Assembly (NCBI GenBank): GCA_002376965.1
Contig: DFOV01000351.1
Coordinates: 1 to 5,357 of the forward strand
Length of the DNA stretch: 5,357 nucleotides
Direction of reading: 5' to 3'
Origin: Gammaproteobacteria bacterium UBA3532
GTDB taxonomy: Bacteria > Pseudomonadota > Gammaproteobacteria > Enterobacterales > UBA3532
In this document: piece after piece, positions 1 to 5,140 of the stretch
How the letters are laid out: each line of letters starts with the position of its first letter
Position numbering within the stretch: position 1 is the stretch's first letter
The notes under the pieces: generated by a model
Database searches by the model: none
What the model was told of the DNA's origin: nothing
Seen by the model: the letters and a program-made list of their open reading frames with translations, nothing else
Made by a program: the position numbers and the translations under genes

Positions 1-378
1 CGCAATATAGTGGTAACGCATGGGGTTGGATAAATAGGGCAGGGCATAACCAATCGCAATGCGTTCATCGCTATCGGTGCTTTTAATTAGTCGATCGAGC
101 ACATCTTGAAAATCGCAGCCAAAGGCTTTATCGGCATGGCGTAGCAACAATACACGCACGGCATCGAGTATGCGCCAGTGAGAATGGTATTCCTTGGTCG
201 GCGGCGGTAATGGTGTTTTTGGGTAGCGCCGTGAAGCCAAAGAAAAACTCTGGATAAAGCGCAATACCGAAAGTGTCTGTATTGCTGCGATATCCGCAAT
301 AACCTGTTCTTGGGCGCTATCAGTCAACCGAGCTAAAAGCTCGTCCTGTCCGCTGATGGATGGTTGTTTATCATTCAT
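1..378 (-). CDS. eboA: EboA-domain protein, N-terminal part (runs off left edge)
   Basis: An open frame of 126 codons reads leftwards from the ATG at 378-376 to the window edge without a stop, so only the N-terminus is seen. The protein starts MNDKQPSISG. It is helical and soluble, with no signal peptide or membrane segment. Recognisable EboA-family stretches are FSLASRRYPK near residues 45-54, a WRILDAVRVLLL helix near 68-79, and SDERIAIGYALPYLSNP near 103-119, which matches the family's conserved 'ER-a-lraLPlL-P' block. EboA is a helical-repeat-like protein of unknown biochemical role that is encoded in ebo/EDB clusters. A weak Shine-Dalgarno-like AGGG lies 10 bases before the start. It is transcribed divergently from the isomerase-eboC-eboE-eboF operon, which supports the assignment by context. 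Identity is from remembered family motifs plus neighbours, not from a search. Confidence 0.82.
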   Translation of the reverse strand, partial: MNDKQPSISGQDELLARLTDSAQEQVIADIAAIQTLSVLRFIQSFSLASRRYPKTPLPPPTKEYHSHWRILDAVRVLLLRHADKAFGCDFQDVLDRLIKSTDSDERIAIGYALPYLSNPMRYHYIA

Positions 379-484
379 TATTATCGAACCCTGAGATACT
401 TTATAGGCGGTTATCTTTTATTACCACCTTGTGCGTTGACTACCCTATCAGCAATGGGTGGCCGTCTTTGTGTGCATGATAATT

Positions 485-512
485 AGTATACACTATAGCC
501 TAGGCGTCTATA
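485..512 (-). promoter_or_regulatory. possible sigma70-type promoter for eboA
   Basis: Read on the minus strand, TATAGA (512-507) and TATACT (490-485) are separated by 16 bases. The -10 matches consensus at 5 of 6 positions and the -35 at only 3 of 6. Transcription would start near 478, leaving a leader of about 100 bases before the eboA ATG. The stretch is AT-rich, so chance matches are likely and the call is tentative. Confidence 0.3.
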
Positions 513-520
513 TACCCTAT

Positions 521-722
521 ATCCCCTTACTGAAAGATGGCTCAAGCACAAGAGCTTGAAGGTTTGCCCTATCTCTAGCAGTGGCAGGGTGTTTCTGCAG
601 CAAACATCTGCCGCATGGACGCGGCAGTTGAGCCATCAGGGAAGATTTCACGGCGATTTGCGTAAGAAATTCCCTGCCACTGCTAGATAGTGGGCAAACA
701 TGCTTTGTCATCTTTAAGGGAT
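521..722. repeat. imperfect inverted-repeat (MITE-like or REP-like) intergenic element
   Basis: The two halves mirror each other. A perfect 15-base arm, CTAGCAGTGGCAGGG at 575-589, pairs with 672-686. After a 5-base mismatched patch, GTTTGCCC at 562-569 pairs with 692-699. Further out, the edges ATCCCCTTA...AAAGATG (from 521) and CATCTTTAAGGGAT (to 722) are imperfectly complementary. The loop contains a perfect 7-bp hairpin, CTGCCGC (608-614) with GCGGCAG (621-627). There is no transposase gene and no clear target-site duplication. The inner sequence (CGGCGATTTG, GATGGCTCAA, CTGCCGC) resembles dispersed intergenic repeats I associate with gammaproteobacteria, but copy number cannot be judged from this window. 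Confidence 0.75.
536..637. repeat. nested inverted repeat that competes with the long hairpin
   Basis: GATGGCTCAA at 536-545 is perfectly complementary to TTGAGCCATC at 628-637. One arm lies outside the long hairpin (562-699) and the other inside its loop, so this pairing crosses the long stem and the two cannot form as simple hairpins together. A further pairing, CAGGGAA (637-643) with TTCCCTG (670-676), extending imperfectly to 649/666, would stack directly next to it. It also uses bases that belong to the right arm of the long stem. Confidence 0.65.
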
Positions 723-733
723 GTTAAGGTCGG

Positions 734-763
734 TTGCGTCCTGTGCGCTCTTTGGCATATGAT
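734..763 (+). promoter_or_regulatory. candidate sigma70 promoter for the isomerase-eboCEF operon
   Basis: TTGCGT (734-739) and TATGAT (758-763) are spaced by 18 bases. The -10 matches consensus at 5 of 6 positions and the -35 at 3 of 6. The predicted transcript would begin near 770, about 40 bases before the ATG at 810, a normal leader length. It lies just downstream of the palindromic element, so the element would not be in this transcript unless a second promoter further upstream is used. Confidence 0.45.
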
Positions 764-789
764 GCTAGGACGTTATCACCGGCAAAGCT

Positions 790-796
790 AGAGGAA
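790..796 (+). promoter_or_regulatory. ribosome binding site of the first operon gene
   Basis: AGAGGAA precedes the ATG at 810 with 13 bases between. The spacing is longer than optimal but this is the only purine-rich site present, and it supports the chosen start. Confidence 0.55.
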
Positions 797-809
797 TAAT
801 AACAAACCA

Positions 810-1652
810 ATGAAAATTGCCTACAGCTCGAATGCTTACACCAAAAATTCACTCTCCCAAGCTATTGACGACATCGCCAGAATTGGCTTTGATGGTTTAG
901 AAATATTATGTGATCGACCGCATTGGTTCTGCCCTGAAGTTGCGGACCAAGAAGCCGAGCGCATCGCCGAGCAGCTCATTGAGCGCGGGTTAAAGGTCAG
1001 TAACTTGAATGCCAATACGGCCGATGGTTATTTCATTGGCCGCAAGGCGGAAAATGCGTTTGAACCAGCACTGAGCAGTCTGGATAAAGAGGCGCGAAAG
1101 TGGCGCATTGATTATAGCTGTCGTGCCATTGAGCTAGGTGCATTAGTCAATGCCAATGCTGTTTGTGTGACATCAGGCTTGCCCAAAGGCGACCATAACA
1201 GGCAAGCGCAGTTGAAGCACTTTGTTGATAGTATGAAAGCTATCTGTGATTTTGCCGAACGGTTCCAAATGCCAGTCGGAATCGAATATGAGCCTGAACT
1301 ATTGGTTGAATTTGGTGAGCAGGTTCTCGAAGTGATAGAGCAAGTCGGTTCGCCTCTGCTCGGAACCAATCTGGATGTCGGGCATTCCTTTTTAAACGGC
1401 GAAGACCCTTCAAAGATTATTCCTCAGTTTAAAGGCCGAATCTGGAATATGCACTTTGAAGATATTAAAGACAATACCCATTTTCACCTGCCATTGGGGC
1501 AGGGTGAATTGCCCTTCGCCTCCTATATCGAAGCATTGAAGGCCATAGAATATGATCGCTTTCTCACCGTTGAGCTATACACCTATCCCGATAGCCCCGA
1601 CACCGTGGGCCAGATCTCACACGACTATCTGCGGGCGCTAATCGGTGAATAG
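810..1652 (+). CDS. TIM-barrel sugar phosphate isomerase/epimerase-like protein
   Basis: A 280-residue soluble protein of the xylose isomerase-like TIM-barrel family (the AP-endonuclease-2 fold), of usual length. The N-terminus MKIAYSSNAY forms the first strand, followed by IGFDGLEIL near 25-33 and CDRPHW at 34-39. Likely divalent-metal ligands are Glu159 in GIEYEPE, Asp189 and His192 in NLDVGH, His215 in NMHFED and Glu255 in LTVELYTYP. The HLPLGQGEL stretch (226-234) is typical of sugar-phosphate isomerases and epimerases that close the active site with a C-terminal loop. No signal peptide is seen, so it should be cytoplasmic. It heads the operon and overlaps eboC by 8 bases, which argues that it serves the same pathway. 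The substrate cannot be read from sequence; a keto-sugar, cyclitol or inosose epimerisation would fit an ebo cluster. It is distinct from the second, more divergent TIM barrel, EboE, in the same operon. Confidence 0.88.
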   Translation: MKIAYSSNAYTKNSLSQAIDDIARIGFDGLEILCDRPHWFCPEVADQEAERIAEQLIERGLKVSNLNANTADGYFIGRKAENAFEPALSSLDKEARKWRIDYSCRAIELGALVNANAVCVTSGLPKGDHNRQAQLKHFVDSMKAICDFAERFQMPVGIEYEPELLVEFGEQVLEVIEQVGSPLLGTNLDVGHSFLNGEDPSKIIPQFKGRIWNMHFEDIKDNTHFHLPLGQGELPFASYIEALKAIEYDRFLTVELYTYPDSPDTVGQISHDYLRALIGE

Positions 1653-2514
1653 CTCGCTAAAAGCCTGGCTGCAACTCGTCAGGTTGCCAGCGGTTTTCAG
1701 CGCTTGGTCAAACACCATTGCAGCGCATGCCATTGCATTTTCAGGAGCGATGCAGTGGTCATTGCTGGGTATTCAGTTGATTATGTCGACCTGCTTTTTC
1801 TGGGGCGGCATGATATTAAATGATTGGTTTGACTATGCCGAAGATGCCAGAGAACGCCCATTTCGTCCGTTGCCTTCGGGGCGAATCGCCCGCTCGTCTG
1901 CGTTAATTGCAGCCATTAGCCTGTTTGTCATTGGTACGATACTATCCTTTTGCGTATCTATTCCTGCTGTCATTGTTTCGGTGGTGCTGATGGCGATGAT
2001 TGTCGCTTATGATGCTTCGAAAAAGCAGGGCAATATCGCCGCTATTATGATGGGTAGTTGTCGCTACCTGCATTGGTTATTAGGTTTGTCGGCAGCAGCC
2101 CTTGTCTGGGTAGACTTTTTGATCCCTCTAGCTGTCGGCACCTACATTATGGCGGTGACCTGGCTAAGCCAACAAGAAACAACGGCCAAAGATCCGCGTG
2201 ACTTGAATCGAGTTATGCTGGGTATTGGCATGGCTGCTTTATTGGTTGGTGCGACTGGATTGCTGGTTGAGACGGCTTGGATTTTCCTTATTGTCGGCTT
2301 ATTCATGAGCGCGGGGCTTATTGCTATCGTTAACCGCCTGAAAGCAGACTTTACCCCAGCTACGCTGCAAAAGGGGGTGATGAGTCTGTTGATTTTTGCC
2401 GTGTTATTGGACTGCGCTCTGCTACTGGTTAACACTCAATCATGGTGGGCTCTTGGGCTGCTGGCTTTGGTCTTTCCGGGGAAATGGGTTGGGCGCTGGT
2501 TATATGCATCGTGA
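1645..2514 (+). CDS. eboC: UbiA-like prenyltransferase EboC
   Basis: An integral inner-membrane protein of 289 residues with about nine hydrophobic segments, the usual size for UbiA-family intramembrane prenyltransferases. The opening WLQLVRLPAVFSAWSN (9-24) is typical. The first aspartate-rich motif is intact: Asn59-Asp60, Asp63 and Asp67, followed by RPFRPLPSGRI (71-81). These residues normally bind the Mg-diphosphate of a polyprenyl donor. Tyr122 and Lys126 (YDASK) match the family's YxxxK element. The second acidic motif is weak: where two aspartates four apart are usual, there is QQETTAKDPRD with Glu178 and Asp183. The start is a GTG. An in-frame stop at 1639-1641 excludes any earlier start, and the GTG overlaps the preceding gene by 8 bases without a clear Shine-Dalgarno, suggesting translational coupling. 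The role is inferred as attachment of a prenyl group to the pathway intermediate; acceptor and donor are unknown. Confidence 0.88.
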   Translation: MNSSLKAWLQLVRLPAVFSAWSNTIAAHAIAFSGAMQWSLLGIQLIMSTCFFWGGMILNDWFDYAEDARERPFRPLPSGRIARSSALIAAISLFVIGTILSFCVSIPAVIVSVVLMAMIVAYDASKKQGNIAAIMMGSCRYLHWLLGLSAAALVWVDFLIPLAVGTYIMAVTWLSQQETTAKDPRDLNRVMLGIGMAALLVGATGLLVETAWIFLIVGLFMSAGLIAIVNRLKADFTPATLQKGVMSLLIFAVLLDCALLLVNTQSWWALGLLALVFPGKWVGRWLYAS

Positions 2515-2563
2515 TACTGGGAAGATACGTGATCGTGGAAAGACACGTGATTGTGGAAAGAAA
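2510..2563 (+). repeat. three tandem copies of an 18-base repeat at the eboC-eboE junction
   Basis: Consecutive units begin at 2510, 2528 and 2546 and follow the pattern CGTGAT-N-N-TGG-(G/A)AAGA-N-A: CGTGATACTGGGAAGATA, CGTGATCGTGGAAAGACA and CGTGATTGTGGAAAGAAA. A degenerate fourth start (CGCTGGGAGGAA) follows at 2564 and merges into the eboE ribosome binding site. The TGA stop of eboC (2512-2514) sits in the first copy. An array of this kind probably arose by slippage and may vary in copy number between strains. Confidence 0.85.
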
Positions 2564-2567
2564 CGCT

Positions 2568-2575
2568 GGGAGGAA
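2568..2575 (+). promoter_or_regulatory. strong ribosome binding site that fixes the eboE start
   Basis: GGGAGGAA ends five bases before the ATG at 2581. A TTG at 2551 is in frame upstream but lies inside the tandem repeat and lacks this spacing. The ATG at 2581 is therefore the better start, and it places the family-typical sequence YCSNVHPG at residues 9-16. Confidence 0.8.
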
Positions 2576-2580
2576 GCCTG

Positions 2581-3765
2581 ATGTGGAACAGAGATGCTAT
2601 TGGCTATTGTAGTAATGTTCATCCTGGAACGTCGTTGGAACAAATTGGCGCTAACCTGAATCAGTATGTGTCAAAAGTGCGCCAAAAACGAGGATTGAAG
2701 CAACAGGGAGCGGGGTTGTGGCTAACGGCTGAACTGGTTCATCAGCTTCTCGACAATGAGTCATTACTGACAGAATGGAAACGGCAAATTGCCGAGGCGG
2801 GCATTTCACTTACCACCTTGAATGGCTTTCCGCAGAACGACTTTCATCAGCCTGTTGTGAAGGAAAAAGTGTATCAGCCAGACTGGTCGAGCAGTGAGCG
2901 GCTTGAATATACCTGGAAGCTGGTCGAGTTACTATTACACACCGGCGAAGCTGGCGTTAATTCGATATCGACTTTGCCGTTGGGCTTTCGTACTGATTGG
3001 AGTGAAGCAAAAATGGCGCTGGCTCTGGAGCACCTGAGCGAGCTGGCCTGGCGGTTAAATAATTTGGCTCAATTTACAGGTAAGCATGTCATTGTCTGTT
3101 TGGAGATGGAGCCGGGCTGCGTGCTGGAACGAGCCGGTGAACTAACCGACTTTTTTAAGCAGCTATGTCTGCATGCCGAGACTCGCGGCGTTAGTAGTAG
3201 CATCGTGAAACGTTTTATTGGTTGTTGCTACGATGTTTGCCATCAAAGCGTTATGCGTGAAGATATTCATGCATCGCTTTCTTCAATCACCCAAGCAGGT
3301 ATCTGTATCGGCAAAATTCAGTTATCCAATGCCATACGATTGATACACCCGGGATCTGATGCCGCGCAGAAAGCCATCGCCCCCTTTGTCGAACCTAAGT
3401 TTCTGCATCAAACGACAGTCGACGAGGCTGGTGAAATACTTTTTTTGGATCTAGACCGAGCGGTGTCCGCTCTTGGACACCCCCATCGTGATAGCCGTGA
3501 ATGGCGTATTCATTATCACGTGCCGGTGCATCGAGAGGAGCTTGGTGAAACGTCACTAAAAACAACCCAGCAAGCCCTGCTCGACACTTTTGATTTTTTG
3601 CAACAGCATTCGGATATATCTCCCCATCTTGAAGTTGAGACCTATACCTGGAACAACCTGCCTGGGCAGCGGCTTGGTTCGGAAAGCCTGATTCAAGGAT
3701 TGGTCAATGAGCTGGAGTGGGTTGAGAATGAGCTAGATAAACGAGGATTGCTTAGTCATGAATAA
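2581..3765 (+). CDS. eboE: EboE, xylose isomerase-like TIM-barrel protein
   Basis: A 394-residue cytoplasmic protein of the EboE family, named 'metabolite traffic protein' in some annotation schemes and built on a divergent xylose-isomerase TIM barrel. The opening MWNRDAIGYCSNVHPGTSLE is the hallmark of the family. Further marks are TLNGFPQNDFH (79-89), STLPLGFR (130-137), CLEMEPGC with Glu175 and Glu177, CYDVCHQSV with Asp218 and His221, KIQLSNA (245-251), HYHVPVH (311-317) and EVETYTW with Glu351 and Glu353. The acidic and histidine residues at strand ends are plausible metal ligands, as in sugar isomerases. It is set apart from eboC by the 18-base repeat array and has its own strong ribosome binding site. 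Its final codons overlap the next gene by 8 bases. The substrate is unknown. Family knowledge ties it to ebo clusters needed for delivery of a secondary metabolite precursor to the periplasm. Confidence 0.9.
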   Translation: MWNRDAIGYCSNVHPGTSLEQIGANLNQYVSKVRQKRGLKQQGAGLWLTAELVHQLLDNESLLTEWKRQIAEAGISLTTLNGFPQNDFHQPVVKEKVYQPDWSSSERLEYTWKLVELLLHTGEAGVNSISTLPLGFRTDWSEAKMALALEHLSELAWRLNNLAQFTGKHVIVCLEMEPGCVLERAGELTDFFKQLCLHAETRGVSSSIVKRFIGCCYDVCHQSVMREDIHASLSSITQAGICIGKIQLSNAIRLIHPGSDAAQKAIAPFVEPKFLHQTTVDEAGEILFLDLDRAVSALGHPHRDSREWRIHYHVPVHREELGETSLKTTQQALLDTFDFLQQHSDISPHLEVETYTWNNLPGQRLGSESLIQGLVNELEWVENELDKRGLLSHE

Positions 3766-5140
3766 GGCACCATTGGTGGTTATTAATGTCGTGGGGTTAA
3801 CCCCTGATTTATTGGGGGAGCACTCGCCACACATCAACTCACTAATAAAACAGGGCAGTATGGCGACCCTTCAAGAGGGGATTCCCGCCGTGACCTGTAC
3901 ATCCCAATCCACGATGCTTACTGGAAAAGAAGCCTCTGAGCATGGTGTTGTTGCGAATGGCTGGTACTTTCCAGAGCATGCAGAAATATTGCTATGGCGG
4001 CAAGCCAACAGCATTGTCCAATCAGATAAGGTGTGGGATGGGTTAAAAGAAAAATACCCTGGCTTTAAAGTGTCTAAGCTATTTTGGTGGTACAACATGT
4101 ACGCCAATGTTGACTACTCGGTAACGCCGCGTCCGATTTACCCCGCCGATGGTCGCAAACTGCCTGGTTTGTATAGTGAGCCATCTGACCTGTTTCAGAA
4201 GCTTGAAGATGCGTTAGGGCCGTTTCCCTTGTTTCACTTTTGGGGGCCAAAAGCCGATATTTTATCCAGCGAATGGATCGCCAATGCTGCCAAGTTGGAG
4301 TTTTATTGGCATAAACCAAATTTGCAGCTGGTATACCTGCCGCATTTGGATTACAACCTGCAACGACTAGGGCCAAACCATCCTGAAATTAAAAACGACG
4401 TTGCCGCGATTGACCGAGTGGTTGGTGACTTGGTTTCACATGTCCAACAGCAAGGCGCGCAGGTGATGCTGGTTTCGGAATACGGGATCTTCGAAGTCGA
4501 TAAGCCCGTCAATATTAACCAGGTATTGCGCCGAGAGGGCTATATCCGGGTGCGAGAAACCCTGGGTTGGGAGTTGTTGGATTGTGGCGCTTCTGCAGCA
4601 TTTGCCATGGCCGATCACCAGATAGCTCATGTCTACATTAATGATAAGTCCAAGTTGGAAGCGATTCGTGAGCTGCTACAAGATACACCAGGCATTGCCG
4701 AAGTGTGGGATAAGCAGCAACAGCATGATGTGCAGTTAAACCATCCTCGCAGCGGTGACTTGGTTGCGCTGGCCGAGACGCGCTCATGGTTTACCTATTA
4801 CTACTGGCTAGACGATGCCAAAGCGCCAGATTTTGCGCGAACGGTAGATATTCATCGCAAGCCCGGTTACGACCCGGTTGAGCTGTTTGTCGATCCTGAC
4901 CTTAAGTTTCCTATGTTGAGAGTGATTCGACGACTGATTCAGAAAAAATTGGGAATGCGCATGCTAATGGATGTGATACCAATAAAGCCTGAGTTAGTGA
5001 AAGGAAGCCACGGTCGCGTGGCTGAAACGCCAGAGCAGGGACCGATGATGGCGGCCAGTTTTGGGCTAACCCAAGACCGCTACAAGCTCAGTGATGTTCG
5101 TGGCCTAATTGAGGACTACTTCACTAAAACCGGTGCTTAA
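3758..5140 (+). CDS. eboF: EboF-like alkaline phosphatase superfamily protein (phosphodiesterase/nucleotide pyrophosphatase type)
   Basis: A 460-residue protein with no signal peptide or membrane segment, resembling the type I phosphodiesterase/nucleotide pyrophosphatase branch of the alkaline phosphatase superfamily. PAVTCTSQSTMLTG (43-56) aligns with the nucleophile segment and makes Thr46 the candidate nucleophile; EHGVVANGWYF (61-71) follows. Other strong blocks are FWGP (161-164), YLPHLDYNLQRLGP (193-206), VSEYGI (239-244), ADHQIAHVY (285-293), WFTYYYWLDDAKAPDFA (344-360), DIHRKPGYDPVELF (364-377) and GSHGR (416-420). Several canonical metal ligands are replaced: the Asp-Gly near the N-terminus reads VVGL, the DxxxH reads Asp198-Gln202, and the usual Asp-His-Gly reads Glu241-Tyr242-Gly243. 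The start overlaps eboE by 8 bases and is preceded by GAGGA 10 bases upstream. This protein type commonly accompanies eboE. The symbol is given by cluster position and is less certain than the family call. Confidence 0.85.
   Translation: MNKAPLVVINVVGLTPDLLGEHSPHINSLIKQGSMATLQEGIPAVTCTSQSTMLTGKEASEHGVVANGWYFPEHAEILLWRQANSIVQSDKVWDGLKEKYPGFKVSKLFWWYNMYANVDYSVTPRPIYPADGRKLPGLYSEPSDLFQKLEDALGPFPLFHFWGPKADILSSEWIANAAKLEFYWHKPNLQLVYLPHLDYNLQRLGPNHPEIKNDVAAIDRVVGDLVSHVQQQGAQVMLVSEYGIFEVDKPVNINQVLRREGYIRVRETLGWELLDCGASAAFAMADHQIAHVYINDKSKLEAIRELLQDTPGIAEVWDKQQQHDVQLNHPRSGDLVALAETRSWFTYYYWLDDAKAPDFARTVDIHRKPGYDPVELFVDPDLKFPMLRVIRRLIQKKLGMRMLMDVIPIKPELVKGSHGRVAETPEQGPMMAASFGLTQDRYKLSDVRGLIEDYFTKTGA

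Larger units (their letters stand above)
379..809. other. divergent intergenic region between eboA and the isomerase-eboCEF operon
   Basis: These 431 bases contain no convincing gene. The only sizeable open frame (517-711, minus) lies entirely within the palindromic element and looks spurious. The region divides into an AT-rich left part (about 379-520) with a possible eboA promoter, a central structured repeat element (521-722), and a right part (723-809) with a sigma70-like promoter and the ribosome binding site of the first operon gene. No tRNA, riboswitch or rho-independent terminator with a T-run was recognised. Confidence 0.8.

Noticed and set aside
87..299. A 70-codon minus-strand frame within the left gene
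   Set aside because: It overlaps the EboA-domain frame in a different phase and has no family pattern, whereas the 1-378 frame has clear EboA motifs.
441..520. Direct repeat TACCCTAT at 441-448 and 513-520 as a regulator binding site
   Set aside because: An 8-base AT-leaning match in an AT-rich gap is weak evidence, it has no dyad symmetry, and the 64-base gap between copies gives no helical-phase argument.
517..711. A 64-codon minus-strand open frame between the divergent genes
   Set aside because: It lies almost entirely within the palindromic element, has low-complexity composition imposed by the repeat arms, and has no recognisable protein pattern.
379..809. CRISPR array, tRNA or riboswitch in the gene-less gap
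   Set aside because: There are no regularly spaced direct repeats, no cloverleaf or CCA-adjacent acceptor pattern, and no recognisable riboswitch core. The structure present is a nested inverted repeat.
2551..2580. Upstream TTG start for eboE, adding ten residues
   Set aside because: The TTG lies inside the tandem repeat, while the ATG at 2581 has an excellent ribosome binding site and the family-typical N-terminus. It is kept only as a possible minor start.
2396..2581. A 61-codon plus-strand frame ending at the eboE start, with a RDxGKx repeat
   Set aside because: Most of it is eboC read in another frame. The repeated residues are only the translation of the 18-base DNA tandem repeat.
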